DNA of 35,475 bases from an uncultured SAR86 cluster bacterium. GTDB lineage: Bacteria; Pseudomonadota; Gammaproteobacteria; Magnimaribacterales; Magnimaribacteraceae. Below the pieces are notes generated by a model. It saw nothing but the letters and a program-made list of their open reading frames with translations. It was not told where the DNA came from and made no database searches. The stretch covers positions 1-35,475 of the forward strand of contig CALJGK010000057.1 in assembly GCA_938075195.1 (NCBI GenBank), given 5' to 3'. Position numbers and translations under genes: made by a program. Within the stretch, counting starts at the first letter, position 1; each line of letters opens with the position of its first letter. Of this stretch, positions 14,086 to 22,875 are shown piece after piece.

Positions 14086-14607
14086 ATGAGAAGAATCGTA
14101 ACGGGACATAATGAGAACGGAAAGTCTGTGGTTTCAATTGATGGGCCTCCATCTAGATCACTTGGTGAAGATGCCGGCGGGCTATATGAGATATGGAATA
14201 CTGATGGAGAGGGCTTTGATACGAAGTCTCTAAAAGATAGGGCTGATATAGATGTTTTATTGTCACCTTCTAAGGGTGGTACAAAAATTAGATATTTTCA
14301 AATTAACCCCATCCCAGAGGGTGTGCCACAAGAAGTAATCGAGGCTTCGACGGCTGCTGCTTTTGAAAAAATGGGTGCCGCTCATCATCGTGTAGATACT
14401 TCTAGAAATGCAGCTATGCATGAAACTGATACTATTGATTACATTATCCTACTAAAGGGAGATGTGACTCTGATTCTCGACGAAGAGGAAATTAAAGTAA
14501 ATCCTCATGATATTGTAGTCCAAAGAGGAACTAATCACGCCTGGGTCAATAATGGCACTGAACCTGCTTTACTAATAGCTGTTCTAATAGATAGTAGTTT
14601 GGTTTAG
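14086..14607 (+). CDS. Cupin domain protein (173 aa)
   Basis: A single-cupin protein. Motif 1 is recognisable around AAHHRVDTSRNAAMHETDTIDYIILLKG (His and Glu candidate metal ligands), and motif 2 around VNPHDIVVQRGTNHAWVNNG (His ligand). The N-terminal part (DGPPSRSLGEDAGGLYEIWN) resembles small cupins often found with aromatic-compound genes. A gggaga ribosome binding site precedes the ATG. It converges on the FAD monooxygenase gene at 14638-15855. Substrate and metal are unknown. Confidence 0.8.
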   Translation: MRRIVTGHNENGKSVVSIDGPPSRSLGEDAGGLYEIWNTDGEGFDTKSLKDRADIDVLLSPSKGGTKIRYFQINPIPEGVPQEVIEASTAAAFEKMGAAHHRVDTSRNAAMHETDTIDYIILLKGDVTLILDEEEIKVNPHDIVVQRGTNHAWVNNGTEPALLIAVLIDSSLV

Positions 14608-14637
14608 GTCGAAGGAAAGGCATCTAAGTACACAAGG

Positions 14638-15855
14638 TTAGATTTTTAATTTTACTTCACTAAACCCGCGAGACATTCTTTTTATTGTTGCCTCTCTCAA
14701 AGCAGTCATGAAATTAAACCTGAAAACGAACCTTAAAATGGGGACTATTAATTGAACTGAAAACTCACTCAGCGTGATAAATTTTGGAGGTCTGGACTGA
14801 ATTTCCTGTACTTGCCTTACTTCACTTATCCTCTCCCTTTCGATTGCATCAAAAGCTTTATCCAAGGAGGCACTAGACGGATTGCCACTCATCAAAGGAA
14901 CAAGATGATTTGCGCACACAACGGCATCCCTTAAGGCAATATTTAAACCTTGCCCTCCAACAGCATTCATAGTGTGAGCAGCATCTCCTAGTAATAAGGC
15001 GCCTTTCTTGTTCCACTTCTTTACTCTATCAAGTGTCATTTTTAAGATAAAAGGGTCTGAAATTAATTTTTCATCTAGACATTTTTGGAGATGATCGGCA
15101 AAGCCCTTAGGAGATTTCTCTTTAATATACTGTATCCATTTCTCTTGACCCTTTTTTCTTAATTCCCCATAACTACCTGCAGGAATTATCCACCCCACTT
15201 GTAATTTTTCGTCATACACTGGAACGGCAACTAAAAAGGATTTAGGAAATAAACTAAAAAAAGCCTGAGATCCAGGTAAGAATTTTTTAGGATACGGAAT
15301 TTTAAACCACAAAACATCCGGCTGAAGCTTGTATTCTTTTACTTCAAACTTTAGTTTTCTGCGCACCATTGAAGTTCTTCCATCAAAGCCTATGACTACT
15401 TTCGCTTTTATAGAAACCTCATGGTTGCCACTCGCTATCAACACTCCATCAACTCTATCTTCGTTATAAATTAAATCTTGTGCTTTGTATCCTCTATAGA
15501 AGATAAAATTATCAAAACCGGAAGCATTTTTTATTAATTTTTCTAGTAACTGAGGTTGGGAGACCCATCGAAGTTCTCCTTTTTTTAAAAATTCTATTTC
15601 GGGATTAGCCTCTAGCTCACCTTTATAAAAAAGATTTATTTCCTCTACCTTTCTATAATCTACATCATCTAAATTAAAACCAATTTGTTCTAATACTTCA
15701 TTGCCGCTCGGCATTAATCCCTCGCCCCTAAACTCCTTAGAAAAATCTTTTTGTCTCTCAACCAGCGCTGTAGAAATCCCTCTTGAGGCTAAGATATTGG
15801 CTAAAGTAGCTCCGCCAGGACCGCCCCCAATAATTGCAACATCAACTTTTTCCAC
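14638..15855 (-). CDS. FAD-dependent monooxygenase / hydroxylase (405 aa)
   Basis: A group A flavoprotein monooxygenase-type protein. The N-terminal Rossmann motif is IIGGGPGGATLANILASRG, with the second-strand acidic residue in VERQ. The middle DG motif is IGFDGRTSMVRRKL near residue 160, and the C-terminal FAD motif is LLGDAAHTMNAVGGQGLNIA near residue 290. Relatives hydroxylate aromatic or quinone substrates; the substrate here cannot be inferred. The start MEKVDVAI is the only one that fits the Rossmann fold. It is divergent from the gene at 15914. Confidence 0.85.
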   Translation of the reverse strand: MEKVDVAIIGGGPGGATLANILASRGISTALVERQKDFSKEFRGEGLMPSGNEVLEQIGFNLDDVDYRKVEEINLFYKGELEANPEIEFLKKGELRWVSQPQLLEKLIKNASGFDNFIFYRGYKAQDLIYNEDRVDGVLIASGNHEVSIKAKVVIGFDGRTSMVRRKLKFEVKEYKLQPDVLWFKIPYPKKFLPGSQAFFSLFPKSFLVAVPVYDEKLQVGWIIPAGSYGELRKKGQEKWIQYIKEKSPKGFADHLQKCLDEKLISDPFILKMTLDRVKKWNKKGALLLGDAAHTMNAVGGQGLNIALRDAVVCANHLVPLMSGNPSSASLDKAFDAIERERISEVRQVQEIQSRPPKFITLSEFSVQLIVPILRFVFRFNFMTALREATIKRMSRGFSEVKLKI

Positions 15856-15913
15856 AATAAGTACTTTATAATAATTTTTTGCTTAATAGAGAATTTAAAA
15901 GAAAGAATTAATA

Positions 15914-16333
15914 ATGACTAAGTATTTAACAACCCTTTGCTTGATTGGCGGAGGTATTCTTCCTGTCTTAGTTGACGTTAATACCTCACATTTATTAAAT
16001 CCAGATTGGGACTCCCATGCTAGGGTCCATGAAGCATGGCGTCTCTCTACTAATTTTTTAGTTTTTTCTTTGGGTATCTTTTTACTATGGTCTAAGAATA
16101 AAGAAATGCTTGGAGGTTTATTAAGTCTGTGTATCCATTTTGGTTTTGTTTTAGGAGCTGCTTTTATGCCTCTTTATGGTGGAGAGCCAGTAGGAGAGGG
16201 TATTCCTGAGCCAGAAATTTTGATGTTGCCATTAAATGTATTCTTTTTTGGTTCTATGTTCCTTTTACAAAGTGTAGTCCTCATAGTCGCATTTAAAAAA
16301 AATAATTTATCCCTTTCAGGCGAATTGAGATAA
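15914..16333 (+). CDS. Hypothetical four-TM membrane protein (139 aa)
   Basis: Four hydrophobic helices: LTTLCLIGGGILPVLVDV, LSTNFLVFSLGIFLLW, LLSLCIHFGFVLGAAFMPLY and NVFFFGSMFLLQSVVLIVAF. A conserved-looking polar segment, PDWDSHARVHEAW, with two His and a Trp, sits in the first loop. I do not recognise the family. It is divergently placed 58 bp from the FAD monooxygenase, so the two may share a control region. Confidence 0.65.
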   Translation: MTKYLTTLCLIGGGILPVLVDVNTSHLLNPDWDSHARVHEAWRLSTNFLVFSLGIFLLWSKNKEMLGGLLSLCIHFGFVLGAAFMPLYGGEPVGEGIPEPEILMLPLNVFFFGSMFLLQSVVLIVAFKKNNLSLSGELR

Positions 16334-16336
16334 AGG

Positions 16337-16352
16337 CAAACAAGCTTGTTTG
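16337..16352. terminator. Perfect 16-bp palindrome between convergent genes
   Basis: CAAACAAGCTTGTTTG lies between the stops of the 139-aa membrane gene and the DUF885 gene. As RNA it would form a 6-bp stem with a 4-base loop but no T run, so a bidirectional terminator is plausible rather than shown. A protein-binding palindrome is the alternative. Confidence 0.35.
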
Positions 16353-16365
16353 TATGTAGAAGAAA

Positions 16366-18195
16366 TCAGCTTTGAGAAGTTTCTCTTTCTATCCATTCGT
16401 CTATTAAGTCTTCTAAAATAAATAATGGGACAATCCCTTGATCTAAAACAATAGAATGAAATTGTTTGAGGTCAAATTTACCTCCCATTTTATTTTTAGC
16501 TTTATCTCTTAACTCTAATATTTGCAACATACCCATTTTGTAACTTGTGGCTTGCGCAGGCCAAACTATGTACCGCTCTATCTCAACCCTCACTTCAGTA
16601 TCTGACATTCCGGTAGTTTTCTTCATATAGTCCATAGCTTTTTCTCTAGTCCATCTTTTGTAGTGCATGCCTGTATCCACTACCAACCTATTGGCCCTGA
16701 ACATTTCACTTTGCAGCACACCCAATTCATCGTATAGATTTTTTGTCATCCCCACTTCAACAGCTAATTGCTCAGAGTATAGTGCCCACCCCTCGGTATA
16801 AGCTGAAGTCCTATAGCCTAATTTTCTGTATAAAGTTAAATTTTCATTCTCTTGATTTAGGGCAATTTGAAAATGATGCCCAGGAACCGCTTCATGGAAT
16901 GTAAGCGTTCTCATCCCAAACTTTGGAGTTTGTTTTATGTCGAATAAGTTTGCATAAAAAACACCTGGTCGTGATCCATCAAGGCTTGGTGCTTGATAAT
17001 AGCCCCCTGCAGCTGTTTTTTCTGAATACTCAGGGACAGCTCTGACCTCAACTGGACTCTTAGGAAATTTTTTAAAGTAAGGTCTTACATCTTCTTCGGC
17101 TTCTTTTACCATCTTGTTGTAATCTTTAATGACAATTTCTTTTCTGTCGGGAGTGTCCGCATATAGGAACTCTGGATTCTCATTCAATTCGTTCATCATT
17201 TGACCAATAGGCTTACTTACTTCATAGCCTAACTCTAAAAATATTTGCTTCATTCTTTTGGCTATTCTGGCCACTTCATTAAGCCCTATTTGATGTATTT
17301 CTTCAGCCGTATAATTGGTTGTAGTGTAAGTCCTCAATCTTAACGCATAGAATTCATCGCCATTTGGTAAAGACCACACACCATGATTTTTATTAGAACT
17401 TTCATAGTTTTCCTCCATGAAGTTTAAGATCAATTGAAACCCTGGCTTCACATCAGATTCAATAACTGCACTCAGTTCAGAGATAAGTTTAGTTTCGGTA
17501 CCTTCATCCAGGCCCAAAGAGCTAATTTTTTCTATAAAAATCTTCATGAGTGGATTTTCTTTATCTTTATACCCAATTAACTCATATAGCTGTTTTATGA
17601 CATGATCAACAACAAATATTGGTGCATAAATATCGAGTTCCTTTTGTTTTTCAAGCCAAACTAGATTCGCACTCAATGATTCATCAAAAAGTTTTACTCT
17701 TTCAATATAGTCTGACGCTTCTCTTTCAGTTCTTATGGGATGAGTATCAGTCATAAATTCAACTAAGCCGAGGTGATTGCCACTGATCTGATTAAACGGA
17801 TATGAGTGATATCTAAACTCTTCAAATTCTTTTATGTCATTTTCAGTATCGAAAACAGCTATTTTATGGGTTATTTTTTGATTTTCAGTTAGGTCATTAA
17901 CGTTATATCTTTTAAGCGTAGCGAGAGTTTCCAGACTTTCCCGATAGTCAGATTCACTATCTTCTAGTGAATTTATTGAAAGTTTTTTGTTATGACCTAA
18001 GACTTGGCCATAATTATCAAAGACACCTAAATAGGTCATATACTCTGGAGAATCTAAGACATTTATGATTAGTTCCTTTGCAAGAAAATGATCCAATGAG
18101 AAAGGCTTCTTAGAGAATAAGTTCATTAGATAGAGCGAGGTAACTACCACTCCTAAAAAAATTAGGTATGTAATATATCGAAAGGTTATTTTCAT
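16366..18195 (-). CDS. DUF885 family protein, putative membrane-anchored metallopeptidase (609 aa)
   Basis: The N-terminus has a single hydrophobic anchor (YITYLIFLGVVVTSLYLMNL), placing the bulk in the periplasm. The C-terminal half carries the DUF885 signature TFHEAVPGHHFQIAL near residue 425, with His and Glu in an HEAxxGHH arrangement like a zinc-peptidase site, and then SAYTEGWALYSEQLA with a further Glu. Length of about 600 is normal for the family. Substrate unknown. The gene is read away from the divergent + strand cluster starting at 18300. Confidence 0.85.
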   Translation of the reverse strand: MKITFRYITYLIFLGVVVTSLYLMNLFSKKPFSLDHFLAKELIINVLDSPEYMTYLGVFDNYGQVLGHNKKLSINSLEDSESDYRESLETLATLKRYNVNDLTENQKITHKIAVFDTENDIKEFEEFRYHSYPFNQISGNHLGLVEFMTDTHPIRTEREASDYIERVKLFDESLSANLVWLEKQKELDIYAPIFVVDHVIKQLYELIGYKDKENPLMKIFIEKISSLGLDEGTETKLISELSAVIESDVKPGFQLILNFMEENYESSNKNHGVWSLPNGDEFYALRLRTYTTTNYTAEEIHQIGLNEVARIAKRMKQIFLELGYEVSKPIGQMMNELNENPEFLYADTPDRKEIVIKDYNKMVKEAEEDVRPYFKKFPKSPVEVRAVPEYSEKTAAGGYYQAPSLDGSRPGVFYANLFDIKQTPKFGMRTLTFHEAVPGHHFQIALNQENENLTLYRKLGYRTSAYTEGWALYSEQLAVEVGMTKNLYDELGVLQSEMFRANRLVVDTGMHYKRWTREKAMDYMKKTTGMSDTEVRVEIERYIVWPAQATSYKMGMLQILELRDKAKNKMGGKFDLKQFHSIVLDQGIVPLFILEDLIDEWIERETSQS

Positions 18196-18299
18196 AAATA
18201 TCTCCTAGACTGTAGTCAGCTCATCCTTTAAAAAATAAAATTATTTCTCACCGTACTATAGATTAGAATTTAGGGATCACTAATCACTTTATTTGAATT

Positions 18300-18668
18300 A
18301 TGGAATACTGGTATCTAATAATCGCAAGTCTTTTATCTTTCGTGGGTATGCTTTTCCACGGCATTGCAGGTCATTTAAAATATATAGGCGCTATTAATGA
18401 TAGTAATTTAGAGCCATTAACTAAGTCCCTTAGTCTGGTTAGTTGGCATGTTTTCACTATTTATCTTTTTGTAGGGTCGGCGGTATTGCTTTGTGTTGCC
18501 TACAACCCTGCAACAACTCTTGCCCTGTACCCAGTAATTGGCCTGAATCTTTTAGGGGCGCTACTTTTTATATTCCTTGGATTAGGGAGACACAAAGCTT
18601 TATTAAAAATGCCAGGGGCCTATTTGATGGGGTTTACAGCAATTTTTGCTTACTTGGGTATTGGTTAA
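18300..18668 (+). CDS. Hypothetical four-TM membrane protein (122 aa)
   Basis: Helices are visible at WYLIIASLLSFVGMLFHGIA, LVSWHVFTIYLFVGSAVLLC, LALYPVIGLNLLGALLFIFL and AYLMGFTAIFAYLGIG. Conserved-looking polar residues inside helices (His in FHGIAGH and SWHVF) could be functional. No family recognised. It starts a run of + strand genes up to 23580 with short gaps, so it may be their first co-transcribed member. Confidence 0.65.
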   Translation: MEYWYLIIASLLSFVGMLFHGIAGHLKYIGAINDSNLEPLTKSLSLVSWHVFTIYLFVGSAVLLCVAYNPATTLALYPVIGLNLLGALLFIFLGLGRHKALLKMPGAYLMGFTAIFAYLGIG

Positions 18669-18689
18669 CTTTATTAATACGGAGAAAAA

Positions 18690-19085
18690 ATGAAAAGGAT
18701 CTTAATTTTAAGTTTTTTAATATCTTTTGGCTTAAAAGCTGAAATTTATGAAATAAGGGATTACACAATAGAGGCAGAGTGGTTTGATGAATATGTGTAT
18801 TGGGCTGAAAATCATTTCATGCCCTACGGCAGTGAGAGAATAGAAATTATTGATTTTTGGGTAAGCACAGGAGAAGAGGCAATAGTAGAGGGAACTAATC
18901 CTATTGTTTCTCCAAATGGACAGCCCAATATCACTTGGGTTGCAAAATATAGTAATAGGGAGGAAAGAGATGCTTTTTTTGCAAATTTAGATGTAGATCC
19001 GGAATGGGAAAAAGTTTGGTCAAAACATCCTAATCCTGACGCCTATATTCATTCTAATGCTAGATTTTTTGGTTCAGTCAAATAA
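18690..19085 (+). CDS. Secreted NIPSNAP-like protein (131 aa)
   Basis: An N-terminal signal peptide (MKRILILSFLISFGLKAE) precedes a NIPSNAP-type ferredoxin-fold domain, recognised by YEIRDYTIEAEWFDEYVYWAE at its start and the NREERDAFFANLDVDPEWEK segment later. NIPSNAP proteins are of uncertain biochemical role; exported bacterial versions often lie near catabolic enzymes. A ggaga site precedes the ATG, and the next gene follows after 14 nt. Confidence 0.75.
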   Translation: MKRILILSFLISFGLKAEIYEIRDYTIEAEWFDEYVYWAENHFMPYGSERIEIIDFWVSTGEEAIVEGTNPIVSPNGQPNITWVAKYSNREERDAFFANLDVDPEWEKVWSKHPNPDAYIHSNARFFGSVK

Positions 19086-19099
19086 CAAGAGATAAAGAA

Positions 19100-20137
19100 A
19101 TGTTTTATGTATATTTAATAACTCTATTTTTAAAGCTTCCTAGTAAGATTCTAATCTGGCTCTCTGGTAAAGAGCAGATTATCACCAAAGGAGGCAGGAA
19201 ACTTGATCCAGGTTTTCAATTTCTATTAAACCGCTTGGGGGGTATTTTTTCTGAAAAAGTTGATTTTTCATTAACAGCCTCAGAAATTAGAAGAAAGCTT
19301 GCAGAAGCCCAGGAGCCCGCAAAGGCCTTAAATCCATCTCTTCCTAAGGGGGTGAGTTATGTAGATCATGAAGTGGCTAGTGGAGATGGTTTTATTAGGG
19401 TTAGAGAATATTCAACAAATGAGATTAATAAAAATGCCCCCGCATTGATTTATCTCCATGGAGGAGGATGGGTGTTATTTAGTATTGAGGACCATCATAT
19501 ATTCACAGGATTTTTATCAAAGACATTAGAGGCAAAAGTTTTCTCTGTTGACTATAGACTAGCACCAGAAAATCCTTACCCCGCAGCACTTAATGACTAC
19601 GATTCTGTGTTCGAGTGGATAGAACAAAATCATAAGGAGCTGGGAATAGACCCAAAAAGAATTTCCGTTGGTGGAGATAGTGCAGGGGGAAATTTGTCAG
19701 CAGCTATATCTATAAGAAGGCAATCTGAAAGTAAAAGCCCCCCTAAAGCCCAATTATTGATATATCCAGTTACGGATTTAACATTTTCCTCTGATTCCAT
19801 AGAAGAGCTAGCTGATGGATTTTTCTTAACCAAAGAATCAATGTATTGGTTTAGAGATCAATATCTTGAAGACCAAGACTTGGTAAAAGATCCGCTGGTT
19901 TCTCCCTTATTTTCTAAAGATTTATCCGGCCAGCCTCCTGCTGTAGTAATTACTGCCGGTTTTGATGTGCTTAGAGACGAAGGTGATGCGTATGCTGACT
20001 TATTGAAAAGTTTTGATGTACAAACATACCATCACACGTTTGATGGCTATATTCATGGATTTGTAAATATGGACATGGTGAGCGGTGTAAATCAATCCAT
20101 TGAGAAGTTTTGTAAGGATTTTAAGAAAATTTACTGA
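19100..20137 (+). CDS. HSL-family alpha/beta hydrolase (345 aa)
   Basis: A carboxylesterase of the hormone-sensitive-lipase family. The oxyanion-hole motif is YLHGGGWVLF, the nucleophile elbow GGDSAGGN near residue 193, the catalytic Asp in DVLRDEGDAY and the His in GYIHGF near the end. The length is normal. The N-terminal 20 residues are hydrophobic (FYVYLITLFLKLPSKILIWL), which suggests membrane association. Gaps of 14 nt before it and 2 nt after it point to an operon. Confidence 0.88.
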   Translation: MFYVYLITLFLKLPSKILIWLSGKEQIITKGGRKLDPGFQFLLNRLGGIFSEKVDFSLTASEIRRKLAEAQEPAKALNPSLPKGVSYVDHEVASGDGFIRVREYSTNEINKNAPALIYLHGGGWVLFSIEDHHIFTGFLSKTLEAKVFSVDYRLAPENPYPAALNDYDSVFEWIEQNHKELGIDPKRISVGGDSAGGNLSAAISIRRQSESKSPPKAQLLIYPVTDLTFSSDSIEELADGFFLTKESMYWFRDQYLEDQDLVKDPLVSPLFSKDLSGQPPAVVITAGFDVLRDEGDAYADLLKSFDVQTYHHTFDGYIHGFVNMDMVSGVNQSIEKFCKDFKKIY

Positions 20138-20139
20138 CC

Positions 20140-20802
20140 ATGAATTGCCCATCAAGTCTGGGATCTAATACTGGTCCCTGTCCAGTTTGCAAAGGATCGG
20201 ATACAGAGTTATTTGACCAAATCGATAACAAAGACTACTTTAGGTGTAACACTTGCCTTGTTGTATTCTTAGATAGGAAAAGTTATCTACCTTTTGAAGA
20301 TGAAAAGGAAAGGTATGCTCAACATAATAATGATATTTATGATTCAGAATACAGAACATTTCTATCAAGGCTGTATAACCCCATAGTTAAAAAGTTGCCA
20401 GCAGGAGCAATGGGACTAGATTATGGGTGTGGTCCAGGACCTGCCCTAGTGCATATGTTTAGAGAGGCGGGTTTTACGATGGAATTATACGACCCTTATT
20501 TTTTTCCAGAAAAATCTCATTTAGATAAAAAATATCAATTCATTACCTGCACCGAAGCTGTAGAGCACTTTTATAATCCGCATCAAGAATTCAATACAAT
20601 TGACGATTTGCTAGAGACAGGAGGTTGGCTTGGAGTCATGACAAATTTTTTTGATGAATCTATCAATTTTAAAGATTGGTATTACCGGAAAGATCCAACC
20701 CATGTTGTTTTTTATACAGAAGAGACTTTCGAAGTAATTGCTTCTGCTAGATCCTGGCAATGTGAAATACCAAGCAAAAATATTGTGTTATTTAAAAAAT
20801 AA
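20140..20802 (+). CDS. Class I SAM-dependent methyltransferase with zinc-ribbon N-terminus (220 aa)
   Basis: Residues 14-40 contain two Cys pairs (CPVC and CNTC), a likely zinc ribbon. The methyltransferase core follows, with SAM motif I in MGLDYGCGPGPALVH and a later EAVEHFYNP segment. The family belongs to the Methyltransf_23 type; the substrate is unknown. It starts 2 nt after the hydrolase stop, which implies translational coupling. Confidence 0.8.
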   Translation: MNCPSSLGSNTGPCPVCKGSDTELFDQIDNKDYFRCNTCLVVFLDRKSYLPFEDEKERYAQHNNDIYDSEYRTFLSRLYNPIVKKLPAGAMGLDYGCGPGPALVHMFREAGFTMELYDPYFFPEKSHLDKKYQFITCTEAVEHFYNPHQEFNTIDDLLETGGWLGVMTNFFDESINFKDWYYRKDPTHVVFYTEETFEVIASARSWQCEIPSKNIVLFKK

Positions 20803-20842
20803 ATATGCTTGAATCTATCAATAATTTCAATAAGGAGATGCT

Positions 20843-21718
20843 ATGAAAAAAATTATTTTATTAATTGCGGCGATGATTCCGCTTTCATCAATCTACCCTA
20901 TGCACCATGAGGGCATGAATGGCGATAACCCTTTTATTTTGATTGCCAGAATTCAGGTCAAACCTGGAATGATTGAAGACTATTTAGAGATTGCTAATGA
21001 TGTAGATTTAGTCACCAAACAAGAAGAGCCAGGGATGCTCATGCATAATTTTGATCAGGATCCAACAGATCCGTTGAAGTTTACATGGAGCGAAGTTTAT
21101 GAAAACAGCGAGGCTCTATTAGTTCATTTTGGGGCATCTTATGCCGGAGAGTATGTGGCAAAAAGCAATGAACTGGCAGATAGTTTTGAAATAGAAATTT
21201 ATGGAGATTTATCTAACGAAGCAATAGAGACAGTGAAGTCCTTTGGCCTTCCTTTTACACACTTCACAACCAGCCGGGTTGGATTTGCAAGAAGCAATAT
21301 CCTTAGTAATAAGCGAAGCGAGAACATCTCCAAAGCGAATCAGTTTTTAAATACTGCATTTGTTGATCCTGAAACCGCCAGATCACTTCTTCATGAAGAT
21401 TTTTCTTTTCAGTTTATGGGAATTTGCACTATCTGCACTAGAGAAGATGCAGATAGCTTTTTTAATGAGTTTCTTCCTGAAGTCGGGAGACTTATACCTG
21501 ATGGCATAGCCTTAGAAGTGACAGATACCATAGGAGATAGTGATAATGTTGTACTAAGGGTAGCTGGAACAGCACAAGGAATAAACGGCTCTTATAACAA
21601 TAATTATGCTATGGTTTATACATTCAAAGATGGAAGGATTATTGCGCTCAATGAGTACAATAGTGATCTATTAGCGGAAACACGATTGTTTAATAGACAA
21701 GTTATACCAACAAATTAA
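20843..21718 (+). CDS. Exported two-domain protein: ABM-like plus SnoaL/NTF2-like (291 aa)
   Basis: A signal peptide (MKKIILLIAAMIPLSSIYP) leads into a ferredoxin-fold antibiotic-biosynthesis-monooxygenase-like domain (IARIQVKPGMIEDYLEIAN near residue 35, then EEPGMLMHNFDQDP). The second half, from about residue 160, reads like a SnoaL/NTF2 fold (LNTAFVDPETARSLLHEDF, and later FKDGRIIALNEYNS). The fusion of two small-molecule-binding folds in an exported protein is unusual. It has an aaggag ribosome binding site and sits within the enzyme cluster. Confidence 0.65.
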   Translation: MKKIILLIAAMIPLSSIYPMHHEGMNGDNPFILIARIQVKPGMIEDYLEIANDVDLVTKQEEPGMLMHNFDQDPTDPLKFTWSEVYENSEALLVHFGASYAGEYVAKSNELADSFEIEIYGDLSNEAIETVKSFGLPFTHFTTSRVGFARSNILSNKRSENISKANQFLNTAFVDPETARSLLHEDFSFQFMGICTICTREDADSFFNEFLPEVGRLIPDGIALEVTDTIGDSDNVVLRVAGTAQGINGSYNNNYAMVYTFKDGRIIALNEYNSDLLAETRLFNRQVIPTN

Positions 21719-21729
21719 GGGAGAAATAA

Positions 21730-22125
21730 ATGTTTAGTCACATAATGGTAGGGGCAAATGATATAGAGGAGTCGAAGAAATTTTACGACAGCACTTTAGG
21801 AGTATTGGGAGCAGAACCGGGTGTTCTTTCAGTCAACCCAACGGGTCATAAGAGATATATGTATTTCCTAGATGGAGGTGTTTTCTTAATCTCTGAACCT
21901 ATCGATGATCAAGAGGCAACCATAGGCAATGGAAGTACAATAGGGTTCTCTGTTACGAGTCCAGAACTAGGTGATGAATGGCATGAAGCTGGAATTAACA
22001 GTGGCGGTACTACCTGTGAGGATCCTCCTGGAATCAGAGAAGGCATGGGCATGAAATTGTACTTAGCCTATTTGAGAGATCCTTCCGGCAATAAGCTTTG
22101 CGGGATACTTCATCTGACACCCTAA
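21730..22125 (+). CDS. VOC family (glyoxalase/dioxygenase fold) protein (131 aa)
   Basis: A single vicinal-oxygen-chelate module pair: MFSHIMVGANDIEESKKFYD is the typical first beta-alpha unit, and YLAYLRDPSGNKLCGILH the last, with its R/DPxGN turn. Metal ligands cannot be fixed by eye; His4 is a candidate. Relatives include glyoxalase-I-like and bleomycin-resistance-like proteins. A gggaga site precedes the ATG. The next gene begins 5 nt after the stop. Confidence 0.82.
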   Translation: MFSHIMVGANDIEESKKFYDSTLGVLGAEPGVLSVNPTGHKRYMYFLDGGVFLISEPIDDQEATIGNGSTIGFSVTSPELGDEWHEAGINSGGTTCEDPPGIREGMGMKLYLAYLRDPSGNKLCGILHLTP

Positions 22126-22130
22126 CCTCT

Positions 22131-22865
22131 ATGGAAATAGAGCTTGATAAAGCCAAGCTATATTTCGAGATTCAAGGTAATCCTGATAATCCGCCTTTAG
22201 TGCTATGGCACGGGGCGGGTTGTACCTTGAGAATGTGGGATTTGGTTGTTGAGGAATTAAAAGATTTTTATTTCACAATAGCTTTTGATGTTCGCGGCGC
22301 TGGTAATAGCATCAACAATGATCTAAATGAAGACTCCTATTCTTTTAACAAATATTCTGAAGATCTTAATTCTATTCTTAATTATTTAAATATAGATCAG
22401 GTCCATCTTTGGAGCATGGCCTGGGGAACTAGAGCAGCTATTGCATATTCCTCATTGAACCCTACAAAAATTCTTTCTGCTGTTTTTAGTGATGCAAGTA
22501 TTGAGGGGGCTGACATTGATGCTCAAAGGCTTGGGCTTAAAAATGCATTGTCTAAACAGGAAGAGTTAGGAATAGAACGATTTAAGTTGCCAAAAGGTTG
22601 GAATATTCATGCCAATAAGGAAAGTGCTGCTAGGTCCTTGTCTGCTGCAGCAAAATTTGATTTACATGAGGCGTTTAACCAAATAAATTTTCCATTTTTG
22701 ATTATGACAGGAGATCATGATCCAAACTTGTCTTCCAGCAAAGATATGGTCAGTAGTTCAAGTACAGGGGAACTAAAAGTTCTTGAAAATGTTGGTCATG
22801 GTTCCGTTCTACAAAGACCAGATTTAACAGTAGAGAGCTTTTTAGAATGGCAAAAAAAATACTAG
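22131..22865 (+). CDS. Alpha/beta hydrolase (244 aa)
   Basis: The strand-turn LVLWHGAGCTLRMWDLV provides the oxyanion region, and FDVRGAGNS matches the family. The nucleophile elbow reads LWSMAWGTRAA, so the usual Ser is at S-M-A-W-G. The late TGDHDPN Asp and VGHGSV His complete a plausible triad. I chose the ATG at 22131, 5 nt after the VOC stop; an earlier in-frame start at 22098 would overlap that gene and add an unrelated leader. Substrate unknown. Confidence 0.8.
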   Translation: MEIELDKAKLYFEIQGNPDNPPLVLWHGAGCTLRMWDLVVEELKDFYFTIAFDVRGAGNSINNDLNEDSYSFNKYSEDLNSILNYLNIDQVHLWSMAWGTRAAIAYSSLNPTKILSAVFSDASIEGADIDAQRLGLKNALSKQEELGIERFKLPKGWNIHANKESAARSLSAAAKFDLHEAFNQINFPFLIMTGDHDPNLSSSKDMVSSSSTGELKVLENVGHGSVLQRPDLTVESFLEWQKKY

Positions 22866-22870
22866 GGGTG
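22864..22870 (+). promoter_or_regulatory. Shine-Dalgarno-like site before an ATT start
   Basis: aggggtg lies 5 nt before the ATT at 22876. The frame is closed by a TAG at 22843, and between that stop and the ATT there is no ATG, GTG or TTG in frame. Confidence 0.55.
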
Positions 22871-22875
22871 TAATT

